DNA of 64,000 bases from an uncultured Clostridia bacterium (GCA_945948915.1 CAMFCQ010000006.1:1-64000); one strand, 5' to 3'. Numbered from the stretch's first letter, positions 23,915-35,970 are shown. The notes: a model not told the origin generated them from the letters alone. Numbers and translations are program-made.

Positions 23915-25333
23915 TTACAGATTGATCTCCGCGGAGCCCTTGGCGGTATCGGCAATCAACGGCTTGAGCTTCTCGACAAAGGCCTCAACCTGCTTGGCAC
24001 AGCGTCCGATATACAGCGAGGGCGCGAGAAGCGCTGCCATTTCGTCTTCCGTCAGACCGAACGCCGGCTCCTTCGCAAGCCGTGCAAGCAGATCGCAGGA
24101 TTCACCGGCCTTCATGCGCGCAGTCGCCTCCATGGAGCAGCGGCGAATAATCTCGTGCAGCTCCTGGCGGTCTCCGCCGCGCTTGACGCCTTCCATCATC
24201 AGATTTTCCGTCGCAATGAACGGCAAATATTCCATGACGGTCTTCTCGACGATCTTCTCGTTGACGTGCAGACCGTCAGTAACATTCTGCGCCAGGCGGA
24301 GAATCGCATCTGCACAGAGGAAGCCCTCGGGCATGGAGATACGGCGATTCGCAGAATCGTCCAGCGTACGCTCCATCCACTGGGTTGAAGCGGTCATCGG
24401 CGCATTCATGGCGTCCGCCATCAGGTAGCGGGAAAGCGAGCAGATGCGCTCAGAACGCATCGGATTGCGCTTATAGGCCATGGCAGAGGAACCGATCTGA
24501 TTCTTCTCAAACGGCTCTTCAACCTGTCTGTCGTGCTGAAGAAGGCGGATGTCATTGGCCATGCGATAGCAGCTCTGCGCGATTGAAGACAAGCAATTCA
24601 GGATTCTGCTGTCCACCTTGCGCGGATAGGTCTGACCGCAAACATCAAAGCACGCATCAAAGCCAAAGTCACCTGCGATCATGCGGTTCATTTCATCGAT
24701 CTTCGTCTCATCGCCCTGGAACAGCTCCATAAAGCTGGCTTCCGTGCCCGTCGTGCCGCGGCAGCCAAGGAACTTGATGTTTTCGATGGCAAAGTCGATT
24801 TCATGCAGGTCGGAGAGGAAGTCCTGCATCCACAGCGTCGCGCGCTTGCCGACGGTCACGAGCTGAGCCGGCTGATAGTGCGTGTATCCGAGCGTCGGAA
24901 GTGCCTTGTACGCCTCAGCAAAGCCTGCAAGATTGGCGATGACCTTCAGCAGCTCGCCGCGCAGATACTTGAGGCCGTCGCGGTAAATCACCAGATCTGC
25001 GTTATCCGTCACATAGCAGCTCGTCGCACCCAAATGGATGATGCCGGCGGCAGACGGCGCAACCTTGCCATAGGCATAGACATGCGCCATCACGTCATGA
25101 CGAACTTCCTTTTCGCGCCGGCTCACGCAGTCATAGTCGATATCCGTGATGTGTGCTTCAAGCTCCGTCACCTGTTGCTCTGTAACCGGCAGACCCAGTG
25201 CAGACTCTGCCCGAGCCAGGGATACCCACAGCTTGCGCCAGGTACGATAGCGCGTATCGGAGGAGAACAGCTCCAACATGTAGCTGGAAGCATAGCGCGA
25301 AGACAGGGGAGACTCGTATCGATTGGTGCTCAT
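23915..25333 (-). CDS. purB: Adenylosuccinate lyase
   Basis: SSAMAYKRNPMRSERICSLSR signature region. Confidence 0.95.
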   Translation of the reverse strand: MSTNRYESPLSSRYASSYMLELFSSDTRYRTWRKLWVSLARAESALGLPVTEQQVTELEAHITDIDYDCVSRREKEVRHDVMAHVYAYGKVAPSAAGIIHLGATSCYVTDNADLVIYRDGLKYLRGELLKVIANLAGFAEAYKALPTLGYTHYQPAQLVTVGKRATLWMQDFLSDLHEIDFAIENIKFLGCRGTTGTEASFMELFQGDETKIDEMNRMIAGDFGFDACFDVCGQTYPRKVDSRILNCLSSIAQSCYRMANDIRLLQHDRQVEEPFEKNQIGSSAMAYKRNPMRSERICSLSRYLMADAMNAPMTASTQWMERTLDDSANRRISMPEGFLCADAILRLAQNVTDGLHVNEKIVEKTVMEYLPFIATENLMMEGVKRGGDRQELHEIIRRCSMEATARMKAGESCDLLARLAKEPAFGLTEDEMAALLAPSLYIGRCAKQVEAFVEKLKPLIADTAKGSAEINL

Positions 25334-26619
25334 TTGTGCTCCTGCTTTCTCAAAATGATGCTGTCTCTTTCGGGTCCGACGGAAACATAGGTAATCGGAC
25401 AGCCGATCGCCTTTTCAATGAACAGCACATACTCCTGTGCGGCAGCCGGCAGCTCCTCCCACGTTCTTGCACCGGAGATATCGCAGCACCAGCCGTCCAC
25501 ATAGTCGATTACGGGGCGGGCGTCCGCCAGCGCCGCCGGGAACGGGAAGCGGTCCGTCTTTTCACCGTGAAGCTGATATGCTGTACACAGCGGAATGCGC
25601 GGCATATCGCTGAGCACATCGAGCTTGGTCAGCGCAATTTCCGTGGCAGCCTGAACCTCAACGCCGTAGCGCGTGGCCACCAGGTCGATCGGGCCGACGC
25701 GGCGCGGACGGCCGGTCTTGGCGCCGTATTCAGCGCCGGCCTGGCGAAGCGCCTCCGCTTCCTTGCCAAACATCTCGCAGACGAACGGGCCTTCGCCCAC
25801 GCAGGTCGAATACGCCTTAACCACGCCGACCACATCGTCGATCTTTGCACTCGGCAGACCGGAGCCAATGGGCGCATACGCAGCCGTCGTGTTCGAGGAG
25901 GTGGTGTAGGGATGGATGCCGTAATCCAGATCGCGCAGAGACCCCAGCTGCGCCTCAAAGAGGATGTTCTTGCCCGCCTTCTGCGCATCGGCAAGGAATG
26001 CTCCGGTATCGCGGATAAATGGCTTGATCTTCTCGCAGTAGGTCTCAAGCCACTTCTCGACCATCTCCATCGTGAACGGCTTGGCGCCATAGACCTTTTC
26101 AAGCGTCAGGTTCTTCCACTCCATGATATCCGCCAGATGGCTGCGCAGATGATCCGGATAGAACAGCTCACCGGCCAGCACCGTCTTCTTCTGATACTTG
26201 TCTGAATAGAACGGGGCAATGCCCTGCTTAGTAGAGCCGAACTTCTTGTCTGCCAGACGCTGTTCCTCCAGCTCATCGAGCATGCGGTGCCACGGCAGCA
26301 GCAAAGACGCGCGATCGCTGATCATCAGGTTGTCCGGCGTCAGCGCCACGCCCTGTTCCATGACCGTCTGCATCTCAAGCCAAAGGTTCTCCGGGTCAAG
26401 CGCCACACCGTTGCCCAGAATGTTGACCACACCGGGCCTGAAGATACCAGAGGGCAGAAGGTGCAGCGCAAATTTGCCATACTCGTTGATGACCGTATGG
26501 CCCGCATTGCCGCCGCCCTGAAAGCGCACGACCACATCATAGTTTTCCGTCAGCAGGTCAACCATCCGACCCTTTCCTTCATCGCCCCAATTGATACCCA
26601 CGATTGCGCAGTTCGACAT
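25330..26619 (-). CDS. purA: Adenylosuccinate synthetase
   Basis: IVGINWGDEGKGRMVDLL, GGGNAGHTVI, GPRRVGPIDLVATRY-like region. Confidence 0.96.
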   Translation of the reverse strand: MSNCAIVGINWGDEGKGRMVDLLTENYDVVVRFQGGGNAGHTVINEYGKFALHLLPSGIFRPGVVNILGNGVALDPENLWLEMQTVMEQGVALTPDNLMISDRASLLLPWHRMLDELEEQRLADKKFGSTKQGIAPFYSDKYQKKTVLAGELFYPDHLRSHLADIMEWKNLTLEKVYGAKPFTMEMVEKWLETYCEKIKPFIRDTGAFLADAQKAGKNILFEAQLGSLRDLDYGIHPYTTSSNTTAAYAPIGSGLPSAKIDDVVGVVKAYSTCVGEGPFVCEMFGKEAEALRQAGAEYGAKTGRPRRVGPIDLVATRYGVEVQAATEIALTKLDVLSDMPRIPLCTAYQLHGEKTDRFPFPAALADARPVIDYVDGWCCDISGARTWEELPAAAQEYVLFIEKAIGCPITYVSVGPERDSIILRKQEHK

Positions 26620-26638
26620 AGTGTTTACCTCCAATCGA

Positions 26639-29600
26639 TTATGCGTCGATGACCGAAATGCTCGGCATGGTATCCTCAAGCACATCCAGCAGAATGCGCA
26701 CGGTGTCCAGCGACGTGAAGATCGTCACGCCGTTCTGGACGGCGCAGCGGCGGATTTCGATGCCATCCTCGCTGTGCGCGCCGGACAGAATGGCACGCGT
26801 ATTGATGATGTAGCTGACGTATCCGGAGTGAATGGACGTCAAAATATCGTCGCTGCCCTCACTCAGTTTGCCGCGAACACGTGTGCGGATGCCATGCTTT
26901 TTGAGGAATGCCGCCGTGCCGGCGGTTGCCTCAATGTTAAAGCCAAGCTGATAGAAGCGGCGAATCAGCGGCAGTGCCTCTTCCTTATCCTCATCGGCAA
27001 TCGTGGCCAGCACCGTGCCGTACTGCTTCACCTTCACGCCGGAAGCCTGCAGGGCCTTGTACAGCGCACGATTGAGCCTGTCGTCGTAGCCGATGGCTTC
27101 GCCGGTGGACTTCATCTCCGGGGAGAGATAAGCGTCCATGCCGTCAAGCTTGGCAAAGGAGAACGCCGGTGCCTTGACATACCAGCGCTTCTTGTCCGCA
27201 GGAATCATCTGCACGATACCTTGATCGCGCAGGCTCTGGCCCAGCATGACGCGCGTCGCGATGAACACCAACGGGAAACCGGTTGACTTGGAGAGGAACG
27301 GTACGCTGCGGCTGGCGCGCGGATTGACCTCGATGACAAACACGTTGTCTTCCTTGTCCACGATGAACTGGATGTTGAACAAACCACAGATGCCGATGCC
27401 CAGGCCCAGCCTGGTTGTGTAATCGGCGATCGTGTCCCGCACCTTCTGGCTGATGCTCATCGGCGGGTAGATGCTCGTGCTGTCGCCGGAGTGTACGCCC
27501 GTGCGCTCCACCAGTTCCATGATGCCCGGAATAAAGACCTGTTCACCGTCGCAGATCGCGTCAACCTCGACTTCCTTGCCGACATAGTATTTGTCAACGA
27601 GAACCGGTTTATCAACGTCAACCGCAACTGCGTTCTTGAGATAATGGCGCAGAGATCCTTCGTCGCCGACGATCTCCATTGCACGTCCGCCGAGCACGAA
27701 GCTGGGGCGCACCAGCACCGGATAGCCGATCTGTGCAGCCGTCTTCACGCCGCTCTCGATATCGGTCACCGCCGCGCCCGTCGGGTGCGGAATCCTCAGG
27801 CTGGAGATCACCTCTTCAAATGCATAGCGATCCTCCGCGCGGTTGATGGCTTCGCAGTCCGTGCCGATGATCCTGATACCTCTGCGCGAGAGCGGGGCAG
27901 CGAGGTTGATGGCCGTCTGGCCGCCGAGAGAGCAGATGACGCCGATGGGCTTTTCAAGCTCCACAATGTTGCAGACCTCTTCGACCGTCAGGGGCTCAAA
28001 ATACAGCTTATCGGCCGTCGTATAGTCCGTGGAAACCGTTTCCGGATTGTTGTTGATGACGATGGCTTCATAGCCGGCCGCCTTGATCGCGCGGATCGCG
28101 TGAACCGTCGAATAGTCGAATTCGACACCCTGGCCGATGCGGATGGGGCCGGAGCCGAGAACGATGACCTTCTCCTTGTCGGAGACAATGGACTCATTCT
28201 CCTTCTCATACGTCGAGTAGAAGTAGGGGACATAGCTGTCAAACTCGCCCGCGCAGGTGTCGATCATCTTGTACACCGGCAGGATGCCATGCTTCTTGCG
28301 CAGGGCATAGACCTCATCCTCGGTCAGATGCCACAGCTCTCCGATATACGCGTCAGAGAAGCCCCAGCGCTTGGCCTCGTGCAGCAGCTCGGGTGTGATG
28401 ATGCCCGGCTCAAGCTCCTTCTCAAAGTCAACGATGTGCTTGATCTTATCCAGGAAGAACATGTCGATGCCCGTGATGGAGCAGATGCGGGAGTGATCCA
28501 CACCATGCCACATCAGCTGGGAGATGGCGTACAGACGATCATCCGTGCCCTCCTTGATATAGGCAAGCAGCTCATCCGTCGTCATGTTCTCGCTGTCGAA
28601 CTTGGGCATATGCAGATGCGTGTGACCGATTTCCAGCGAGCGGATGGCCTTGAGCAGGCTTTCCTCCATCGTACGGCCCACGCTCATGACCTCGCCGGTC
28701 GCTTTCATCTGCGTGGAGAGGCGGTTGGAGGCCAGCGTAAACTTATCAAACGGGAAACGCGGCAGCTTGGTGACCACGTAATCCAGCGCAGGCTCGAAGC
28801 ATGCGGGCGTATTCGCCAGCATGATCTCATGCAGCTGCATGCCCACCGCGATCTTGGCCGAAACGCGTGCGATCGGATAGCCGCTCGCCTTGGAGGCCAG
28901 GGCAGAAGAGCGCGAAACGCGCGGGTTGACCTCGATCACAAAATAGGAAAAGGACTGCGGATCGAGCGCAAACTGTACGTTGCAGCCGCCCTTGACGCCC
29001 AACGCGCGAATGATCTTCAGCGCGCTGTCGCGCAGCATGTGGTATTCCTTATTGGTGAGCGTCTGGCAGGGCGCCACGACGATGGAGTCGCCGGTGTGGA
29101 TGCCGACCGGATCGAGGTTTTCCATGCTGCACACGGTAATGGCCGTGTCGTTCGCGTCACGCATGACCTCGAACTCGATTTCCTTATAGCCCTTGATGCT
29201 CTTCTCAATCAACACCTGATGGACAGGGGAGAGCGCAAGCGCATTTTTCATCATGGCGGCCAGCTCTTCATCGTCACCGGCAAAGCCGCCGCCTGTGCCG
29301 CCCAGCGTAAAAGCAGGACGCAGGATGACCGGATAACCGATTTCATGCGCCGCAGCAATCGCTTCTTCCACGGAATAGGTGATGTGGGACGGCACGACCG
29401 GCTCGCCGATGCGCTCGCAGAGCTCCTTGAACAGCTCACGATCCTCTGCGGTTTCGATGCTTTGAGCATCGGTGCCCAGCAGCTCAATGCCGCACTCCTC
29501 GAGCACGCCCTTCTTGGCCAGCTGCATCGCGAGATTCAAACCGGTCTGGCCGCCGATGCCGGGGATAATCGCATCCGGACGCTCGTAGCGGCAGATGCGT

Positions 29601-29824
29601 GCCACATACTCGAGCGTCAGCGGCTCCATGTACACCTTGTCCGCGATGGTGGTGTCCGTCATGATAGTCGCCGGGTTGGAATTGGCCAGGATGACCTCAT
29701 AGCCTTCCTCACGCAGCGCAAGACAAGCCTGCGTGCCGGCGTAGTCAAACTCTGCCGCCTGACCGATGACGATGGGGCCGGAGCCGATAACAAGTACCTT
29801 ATGAATGTCTGTGCGCTTAGGCAT
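26639..29824 (-). CDS. carB: Carbamoyl-phosphate synthase large subunit
   Basis: [34 protein letters not shown], duplicated ATP-grasp halves. Confidence 0.98.
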   Translation of the reverse strand: MPKRTDIHKVLVIGSGPIVIGQAAEFDYAGTQACLALREEGYEVILANSNPATIMTDTTIADKVYMEPLTLEYVARICRYERPDAIIPGIGGQTGLNLAMQLAKKGVLEECGIELLGTDAQSIETAEDRELFKELCERIGEPVVPSHITYSVEEAIAAAHEIGYPVILRPAFTLGGTGGGFAGDDEELAAMMKNALALSPVHQVLIEKSIKGYKEIEFEVMRDANDTAITVCSMENLDPVGIHTGDSIVVAPCQTLTNKEYHMLRDSALKIIRALGVKGGCNVQFALDPQSFSYFVIEVNPRVSRSSALASKASGYPIARVSAKIAVGMQLHEIMLANTPACFEPALDYVVTKLPRFPFDKFTLASNRLSTQMKATGEVMSVGRTMEESLLKAIRSLEIGHTHLHMPKFDSENMTTDELLAYIKEGTDDRLYAISQLMWHGVDHSRICSITGIDMFFLDKIKHIVDFEKELEPGIITPELLHEAKRWGFSDAYIGELWHLTEDEVYALRKKHGILPVYKMIDTCAGEFDSYVPYFYSTYEKENESIVSDKEKVIVLGSGPIRIGQGVEFDYSTVHAIRAIKAAGYEAIVINNNPETVSTDYTTADKLYFEPLTVEEVCNIVELEKPIGVICSLGGQTAINLAAPLSRRGIRIIGTDCEAINRAEDRYAFEEVISSLRIPHPTGAAVTDIESGVKTAAQIGYPVLVRPSFVLGGRAMEIVGDEGSLRHYLKNAVAVDVDKPVLVDKYYVGKEVEVDAICDGEQVFIPGIMELVERTGVHSGDSTSIYPPMSISQKVRDTIADYTTRLGLGIGICGLFNIQFIVDKEDNVFVIEVNPRASRSVPFLSKSTGFPLVFIATRVMLGQSLRDQGIVQMIPADKKRWYVKAPAFSFAKLDGMDAYLSPEMKSTGEAIGYDDRLNRALYKALQASGVKVKQYGTVLATIADEDKEEALPLIRRFYQLGFNIEATAGTAAFLKKHGIRTRVRGKLSEGSDDILTSIHSGYVSYIINTRAILSGAHSEDGIEIRRCAVQNGVTIFTSLDTVRILLDVLEDTMPSISVIDA

Positions 29825-30911
29825 TGTTCTTCGCCTCCTCCATCAGATCGATAAACCGGTCAAACAGGTGGTCGCTGTCCTGCGGGCCCGGCGCGCTTTC
29901 AGGGTGATACTGCACGCTGAACACACGCTCCTGCGGGCAGGCGAGGCCCTCGACGGTGTGATCCAGCAGGTTCAGATGCGTCACCTGAAGCGGCGTGCCC
30001 GCGAGGCTGTCCGCGTCCACGGCGTAGCTGTGGTTCTGCGAGGTCATCTCGATCTTGCCGGTAGACAGATCCTTGACCGGATGGTTGCCGCCGCGATGGC
30101 CAAACTTGAGCTTGTACGTCTTCGCGCCGTAGGCAAGGGCGATCATCTGATGGCCCAGGCAGATGCCGAACATCGGATAGCAGCCGCGCAGCTTGCGGAT
30201 CAGCTCGATGACGGTCGTCACGTCTTCCGGGTCGCCGGGACCGTTGGAGAGGAACACGCCGTCCGGATTCATGAAGATGATTTCCTCAGCGGTGATCGTC
30301 GGCGGTACGATCGTCACATTGCAGCCGTGTCTGTTCAGGCTGCGGATGATGTTGAGCTTGATGCCGCAGTCAATCGCCACAACGCTGAAGCGGTGGTTCG
30401 AGGTGCGGGAATACCAGCGCTTTTTGCAGGCAACACGGAAGACCGCATCGTGCGGAACGGGCGTGCTTTCAATCTTTGCGATCGCCTCGTCCACTGGGGT
30501 AGCGATATCCGTGATAATTCCCCGACGCGCGCCAAAGTCCCGGATGCTGCGGGTGAGCATCCGGGTATCGATCCCGTGCAGGCCGGGGATTTGATTCTCT
30601 TCCAGCAGTTCACCCAGCGTGCGGGTGTAACGGAAGTTTGAAGGCATATCGTTGTAATCACGAACGATCAGTCCGCCAAGTGATGGCGTCTTGCTCTCAA
30701 AGTCCTCATCCGTGATGCCGTAGTTGCCGATGAGCGGATAGGTCATCACAACGAACTGATCCGTATAGGAGGGATCGGAGACAAGCTCCTGATAGCCGGT
30801 CATCGACGTATTGAACACGACCTCGCATACGCGCTCAGTGTCTGCGCCGAATCCATAGCCCGGATACTCGCTTCTATCCTCCAGAACAAGCTTTTTGTCA
30901 AAGGGTTTCAT
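29817..30911 (-). CDS. carA: Carbamoyl-phosphate synthase small subunit
   Basis: [31 protein letters not shown]. Confidence 0.97.
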   Translation of the reverse strand: MKPFDKKLVLEDRSEYPGYGFGADTERVCEVVFNTSMTGYQELVSDPSYTDQFVVMTYPLIGNYGITDEDFESKTPSLGGLIVRDYNDMPSNFRYTRTLGELLEENQIPGLHGIDTRMLTRSIRDFGARRGIITDIATPVDEAIAKIESTPVPHDAVFRVACKKRWYSRTSNHRFSVVAIDCGIKLNIIRSLNRHGCNVTIVPPTITAEEIIFMNPDGVFLSNGPGDPEDVTTVIELIRKLRGCYPMFGICLGHQMIALAYGAKTYKLKFGHRGGNHPVKDLSTGKIEMTSQNHSYAVDADSLAGTPLQVTHLNLLDHTVEGLACPQERVFSVQYHPESAPGPQDSDHLFDRFIDLMEEAKNNA

Positions 30912-30953
30912 GCGTTCTCCGCCTCCGTCGTCAGAAGTTTTGGCCGCCTCGGC

Positions 30954-32507
30954 TCATTCCCATTCCACCGTTGCCGGAGGCTTGGTGGTAATGTCGTATA
31001 CGATGCGGTTAACATGCGGAACTTCGTTGACGATTCGCGCAGAAATCTTTGCCAGCACTTCATACGGCAGGCGCGCCCAATCAACCGTCATAAAATCATC
31101 CGTCGTCACCGCACGGATGGCGAGTACGAAGTCGTGCGTGCGCTCGTCGCCCATGACGCCGACAGTGCGCGTATTGGTCAGCACAGTGAAGTACTGGTTC
31201 ACATCCCGGTCAAGACCCGCCGCAGCGATTTCCTCGCGCAGGATAGCGTCGCTCTCGCGAACGGTAAGGAGTTTTTCTTCGGTGATGTCGCCAATCACGC
31301 GAATCGCCAGACCAGGGCCTGGGAACGGCTGACGCCAAACCATGTCGCGCGGCAGGCCAAGCTCTTCGCCAACCTTACGGACCTCGTCCTTGAAAAGCAT
31401 CCTCAGCGGCTCAACCACGCCGCCGGTGAAGCGCTGTGCCACATCGTCCGGCAGGCCGCCGACGTTGTGATGGGACTTGATGACCGCGCTGCCCTTAACA
31501 GAGCCGGACTCGATGACGTCCGGGTAGATCGTGCCCTGTGCCAGGAAGGTGACGTTTTCAAGCTTGCGCGCCTCGTCCGCAAAGCAGGCGACGAATTCCG
31601 CACCGATGATCTTGCGCTTGGTTTCCGGATCGGATACACCGGCCACCTTATCAAGGAAACGCTTTTTCGCATCGACAACGATAAGGCTGACAGGGAACTG
31701 GCGGGTAAAGACCTCGCTGACGGACTCGGTTTCGCCCTTGCGCATGAAACCGTGATCGACATAGACACAGATGAGCCGATCGCCGATCGCGCGGCTGATC
31801 AGCGCAGCGGCAACAGAAGAGTCTACACCGCCGGACAGGCCGAGCATCACGCGGCCGTCTTCGCCGACCCTGGCGCGGATGTCAGCAATCGCTCGGTCAA
31901 TGAACGCGGTCATCGTCCAGTCGCCCGTGCAGCCACAGATCTGATACAGGAAGTTCTTGAGAATCATCTGACCTTCTTCACTGTGCGTCACTTCCGGATG
32001 GAACTGCACACAGTAAATGTGCTTTTCAGGATTGGCCATCGCACAGAATGCGCAGTTCGCGCTGTGCGCGATGGACGTAAAGCCTTCCGGCGCCTTAGTG
32101 ACGTGATAGGTGTGGCTCATCCACATGATGGACTCGCTCTTCATCCCGACGCACAGCGGGCTGGTCGTGTCAAAGGTAACCGGCACGCGGCCGTACTCAC
32201 GCTCAGCTGCCTTTTCGACCGTGCCGCCAAGCGTATACGCTGTCAGCTGCATGCCGTAGCAGATGCCCAGAATCGGTATACCCAGTTCATAGAGCGAGGC
32301 ATCCACATGCGGCGCGTCAGCGTCGAGCACAGAGGCAGGGCCGCCGGAGAGGATCACGCCTACCGGTGCTTTCTTGCGGATGTCTTCTACGGAAATCGAG
32401 CAGGGGACAACCTCGCAGAAGACTTTTGCTTCACGCACGCGACGGGCGATCAGCTGTGTATATTGCGCGCCAAAGTCCAGGATCAGCACGCCTTGAGGCT
32501 GGTGCGG
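30954..32507 (-). CDS. guaA: GMP synthase (glutamine-hydrolysing)
   Basis: [31 protein letters not shown]-terminal [19 protein letters not shown]. Confidence 0.98.
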   Translation of the reverse strand, partial: PHQPQGVLILDFGAQYTQLIARRVREAKVFCEVVPCSISVEDIRKKAPVGVILSGGPASVLDADAPHVDASLYELGIPILGICYGMQLTAYTLGGTVEKAAEREYGRVPVTFDTTSPLCVGMKSESIMWMSHTYHVTKAPEGFTSIAHSANCAFCAMANPEKHIYCVQFHPEVTHSEEGQMILKNFLYQICGCTGDWTMTAFIDRAIADIRARVGEDGRVMLGLSGGVDSSVAAALISRAIGDRLICVYVDHGFMRKGETESVSEVFTRQFPVSLIVVDAKKRFLDKVAGVSDPETKRKIIGAEFVACFADEARKLENVTFLAQGTIYPDVIESGSVKGSAVIKSHHNVGGLPDDVAQRFTGGVVEPLRMLFKDEVRKVGEELGLPRDMVWRQPFPGPGLAIRVIGDITEEKLLTVRESDAILREEIAAAGLDRDVNQYFTVLTNTRTVGVMGDERTHDFVLAIRAVTTDDFMTVDWARLPYEVLAKISARIVNEVPHVNRIVYDITTKPPATVEWE

Positions 32508-32652
32508 CATAACATAATCTCCTTTCGTCATTGAACAGGGCATATTTTAACATACATATAGGAAATTGCGCAAGAGTCTTGTAAGCAAGTACAGGACAGC
32601 GCTTATCTGCAGTGATTCAATCTCGGAAGCGGCAGCCACACACAGTTTGTTT

Positions 32653-34233
32653 TTATTCGCCGCTGGCACCATAGTTGGAAAGCACGCGGGCGGACGGATC
32701 GTTGACATTGCAGCCTGGCCAGGTCTTGTTGGGCATCCAGAAATCGATGACCATCTGCGCCTGTCCGGGATAGAACTTCTCAAACAGTTCGCGATACAGG
32801 AGGCTCTCCTTGGTAAACGGCTTGGCAAAATCAAACCTCTCGCAGCGCTCGGCAGCTTCCTCGTCGGTGTACTGCTTCTCTGCGTAGGCCTTCAGATCGT
32901 TGACCATCGAATGGCCGACAGCATCGGAGAATGCCGCCTTCTGCCGCCAGAGAATCTCGTCGGGCAGGAGCTTGTCATCAGCAAACGCCTTGCGGATCAG
33001 ATACTTGCCCATGCCGGTCCGGTTCATCTTGAGCGCCGGATCGATGCTCATGGCATAGTGCACAAACGCCAGATCGCCGAACGGCACGCGGGCCTCGAGC
33101 GAGTTGACGCTGATGCAGCGGTCAGCCCGAAGCACATCGTACATGTGAAGTTCGCTGATGCGCTTTTCCGCCTCTTTCTGGAAGCTGTACGCATCCGGCG
33201 CAAAGTCGGTGTACTTGTATCCGAAGAGTTCGTCGGAGATTTCGCCGGTGAGCAGCACGCGCACGTCGGTATTCTCATGGATATACTTGCAGACCAGATA
33301 CATGCCGATGCTCGCGCGGATGGTCGTGATGTCATAGGTGCCCAGCAGTTCTACGACATGCGGAAGGGCTTCGAGCACATCCCGCTCGCTGATGATGACC
33401 TCCGTATGGTCGCTGCCGATGTAGTCGGCCACCATGCGCGCGTACTTCAGATCAATCGCGTCAATATCCATGCCGATGGCATAGGTCTTGATGGGCTTCT
33501 TCAGTTCACGCTGCGCAATCGCGCAGACCAGCGACGAATCCAGGCCGCCTGAGAGCAGGAAGCCCACCGGCGCATCCGCATCCAGACGCTTTCTGACGCC
33601 TTCAATCAGCAGATCATGCAGCTTGTCGCAAACCGTGTGCTCGTCATCCATGGAGAACTGATCAACATGCGCCGCGTCGGCGTACCGCACAAACTCGCCG
33701 TCTGCCCAGTAGCATCCGGGCGGGAAGGGGAGAATCGTCTCACACAGCCCTACCAGGTTCTTCGGCTCGCTGGCAAACGCCATGCCGCCGTCAGCAAGCT
33801 TACCGTAGTACAGCGGACGGATGCCAATCGGATCGCGCGCAGCGATCAAGGTGTTCTTCTTTGCGTCATAGAGAATAAGCGCGAATTCTGCGTCCAGCGT
33901 ACGGAACATATCCAAACCGTATTCGCGGTAGAGCGGAAGCAGAATCTCGCAGTCAGACTGACTTGAGAACGTGTACTTCGCCATCAGTCTGTCCCGTATC
34001 GGGCGGAAACCATACAGCTCACCGTTGCAGACCACGTAATCGTCGTCAAGCCTGAAAGGCTGCATACCCCGTTCATCAAGACCCATGATGGCCAAACGAT
34101 GAAAGCCAAGATAGCCGCAGGGAATTTCCATCAGGCGGCTCATATCCGGCCCGCGAGAAACCGTACGGTCAAAGCATTCTTTCACGACATTCTGCGGAAT
34201 GGACTTGCCAATCAGCCCGAAAATAGAACACAT
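32653..34233 (-). CDS. asnB: Asparagine synthase (glutamine-hydrolysing)
   Basis: MCSIFGLIG N-terminal Cys nucleophile; LLSGGLDSSLVCAIA. Confidence 0.93.
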   Translation of the reverse strand: MCSIFGLIGKSIPQNVVKECFDRTVSRGPDMSRLMEIPCGYLGFHRLAIMGLDERGMQPFRLDDDYVVCNGELYGFRPIRDRLMAKYTFSSQSDCEILLPLYREYGLDMFRTLDAEFALILYDAKKNTLIAARDPIGIRPLYYGKLADGGMAFASEPKNLVGLCETILPFPPGCYWADGEFVRYADAAHVDQFSMDDEHTVCDKLHDLLIEGVRKRLDADAPVGFLLSGGLDSSLVCAIAQRELKKPIKTYAIGMDIDAIDLKYARMVADYIGSDHTEVIISERDVLEALPHVVELLGTYDITTIRASIGMYLVCKYIHENTDVRVLLTGEISDELFGYKYTDFAPDAYSFQKEAEKRISELHMYDVLRADRCISVNSLEARVPFGDLAFVHYAMSIDPALKMNRTGMGKYLIRKAFADDKLLPDEILWRQKAAFSDAVGHSMVNDLKAYAEKQYTDEEAAERCERFDFAKPFTKESLLYRELFEKFYPGQAQMVIDFWMPNKTWPGCNVNDPSARVLSNYGASGE

Positions 34234-34236
34234 GTA

Positions 34237-34275
34237 GGGCACCTCCCGCTTGCTGCAGGCAAAGCTTAAGTGCCC
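34237..34275 (-). promoter_or_regulatory. asnB leader hairpin overlapping the RBS
   Basis: RNA GGGCAC-UUAA-GCUUuGC-CUGCA-GCAAGC-GGGAG-GUGCCC immediately before AUG. Confidence 0.45.
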
Positions 34276-34549
34276 GCTGCAAAGTACAAATCTTTTTCGT
34301 TTGTATTGTATCTCTGCATTCGGTTGCCCGTCAATAGTGGAAATGCACAAACTTGGGAGATGGAGTAAATAAACTTGCGAAATTTGAATGAACTGTGCGT
34401 TATTCTGATGTGTTTTGAAAGAATTTTTATATTCGAGTCACTTCTGGTGGGGTTCTTCTTTCAAAAGCTATGGAAAGACCATTCGGATTTGCAGGAATTT
34501 TTCTTTCTTTGGAGAATTATTGATAGGTTCATCTTTGCATACGTCAGCA

Positions 34550-34578
34550 TTGACGAATTGAAAGAATTTTTGTACAAT
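34550..34578 (+). promoter_or_regulatory. Promoter of proC
   Basis: TTGACG-17-TACAAT. Confidence 0.6.
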
Positions 34579-34609
34579 CAATCTGATCAGAGTCGGGAGG
34601 AATTCCTTA

Positions 34610-35404
34610 ATGAAGCTTGGTTTTATCGGAGCCGGCAACATGGGCTCCGCCATTTTGAAGGGTATTCTGAAGGAAGGGCGTCTTCTTGCAGGCGAAATAG
34701 CCATTGCCGACAAGATGCCGGAAATGTGCGCACGCTTTGCAGATCAGGGCGTGAACATCATGAGCAGCAACCAGGAGCTTGTTCGCGCATGTGACTGCGT
34801 TCTGCTGGCCATCAAGCCGGTCTATACAGCTCAGGCTCTGAAGGAGATTCACGACGATCTTGCCGGAAAATTCGTCATTTCCATCGTTGCAGGCTGGACA
34901 TATGACATGCTGGAGGCTGCATTGCCGCAGTCGGCGCGTTTTGTGCGCGTCATGCCCAATACGCCGCTTGCCGTTGGGGAAGGCATGAGTCTGCTTTGCA
35001 GTCACTGCAAATGTACAGAATCGGAATTCGCTTTTGCAAAATCTATCTTTGCTGCTGCCGGCAAGGTTGCGCAGGTTGAAGAACACGTTTTTGTCGCGGC
35101 AACCAGCATCAACGGTTGCGGTCCGGCGTTCGTCTACCAGTTTATTGAAGCGTTGGCCGACGGTGCTGTGCGCTATGGCGTTCCGCGCGCGATGGCTTAT
35201 GAGCTAGCTGCCCAGACGCTGATCGGCGCATCCAAGATGGTTCTTGAATCCGGCGAGCATCCCGGAAAGCTAAAGGATGCAGTCTGCTCGCCTGGCGGCA
35301 CGACCATCGAAGGCGTCTACGCGCTCGAAAAGGGCGGCATGCGTGCAGCTGTGATGGACGCGCTGGCTGCGACGATTGAAAAAACGTACAAGCTTGTAAA
35401 ATAA
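34610..35404 (+). CDS. proC: Pyrroline-5-carboxylate reductase
   Basis: MKLGFIGAGNMGSAILKGIL; CSPGGTTIEGVYALEKGGMRAAVMDA. Confidence 0.96.
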   Translation: MKLGFIGAGNMGSAILKGILKEGRLLAGEIAIADKMPEMCARFADQGVNIMSSNQELVRACDCVLLAIKPVYTAQALKEIHDDLAGKFVISIVAGWTYDMLEAALPQSARFVRVMPNTPLAVGEGMSLLCSHCKCTESEFAFAKSIFAAAGKVAQVEEHVFVAATSINGCGPAFVYQFIEALADGAVRYGVPRAMAYELAAQTLIGASKMVLESGEHPGKLKDAVCSPGGTTIEGVYALEKGGMRAAVMDALAATIEKTYKLVK

Positions 35405-35442
35405 CACCAGTATTATTGAATTGATGGTTTGGGGATGCTGAT

Positions 35443-35886
35443 TTGAAAGATATCTTGATGTATACCGACGGCGCCTGTTCCGGCAATCCCGGGCCGGGCG
35501 GCTGGGGAACCGTGCTGCTTTTTGGCGAGCACATCAAGGAGATCTCCGGCTATATGCCAGAAACCACGAATAACCGCATGGAGCTGTTTGCCGCTGTACA
35601 GGGATTCACTGCGCTCAAGCAGCCGTGCAACGTGACGCTGTATTCGGATTCCGCGTACCTGGTCAACGCGTTTTCTCAGAGATGGATTGACGGCTGGCAA
35701 CGCAACGGCTGGAAAAACGCCGCAAAAAAGCCGGTCGAAAACCAGGACCTTTGGAAATGGCTGCTGACGGTCATGCAGCCGCACAACGTAACGATCGTCA
35801 AGGTCAAGGGACACGCGGACAACAAATGGAACAACCGCTGCGACGAGCTGGCCACCGGACAGATTCGCAATCACAAGGACAAATGA
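35443..35886 (+). CDS. rnhA: Ribonuclease HI
   Basis: MYTDGACSGNPGPGGWGTVL; ETTNNRMEL; VKGHADNKWNNRCDELA. Confidence 0.97.
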   Translation: MKDILMYTDGACSGNPGPGGWGTVLLFGEHIKEISGYMPETTNNRMELFAAVQGFTALKQPCNVTLYSDSAYLVNAFSQRWIDGWQRNGWKNAAKKPVENQDLWKWLLTVMQPHNVTIVKVKGHADNKWNNRCDELATGQIRNHKDK

Positions 35887-35942
35887 ACCGCCAATACGCG
35901 TTGAAGATTGACACACAGCCTGAGGGAGGAGGAGTCCTATAG

Positions 35943-35970
35943 ACTTCGCAAAACTCAGGTTTTACGAAGT
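35943..35970 (+). other. Candidate dif-like Xer recombination site
   Basis: ACTTCGCAAAA-CTCAGG-TTTTACGAAGT: 11-bp inverted arms (one mismatch) around a 6-bp asymmetric centre, 24 bp upstream of the recombinase start. Confidence 0.55.

Noticed and set aside
27491-29854. 787-aa ORF antisense to carB
   Set aside because: carB is certain on the other strand; the translation shows no recognisable domain.
31014-32534. 506-aa ORF antisense to guaA
   Set aside because: Mirror of guaA; no motif or RBS support.
34375-34794. 139-aa + strand ORF between asnB and proC
   Set aside because: Overlaps the proC promoter and start, no RBS, no motif.
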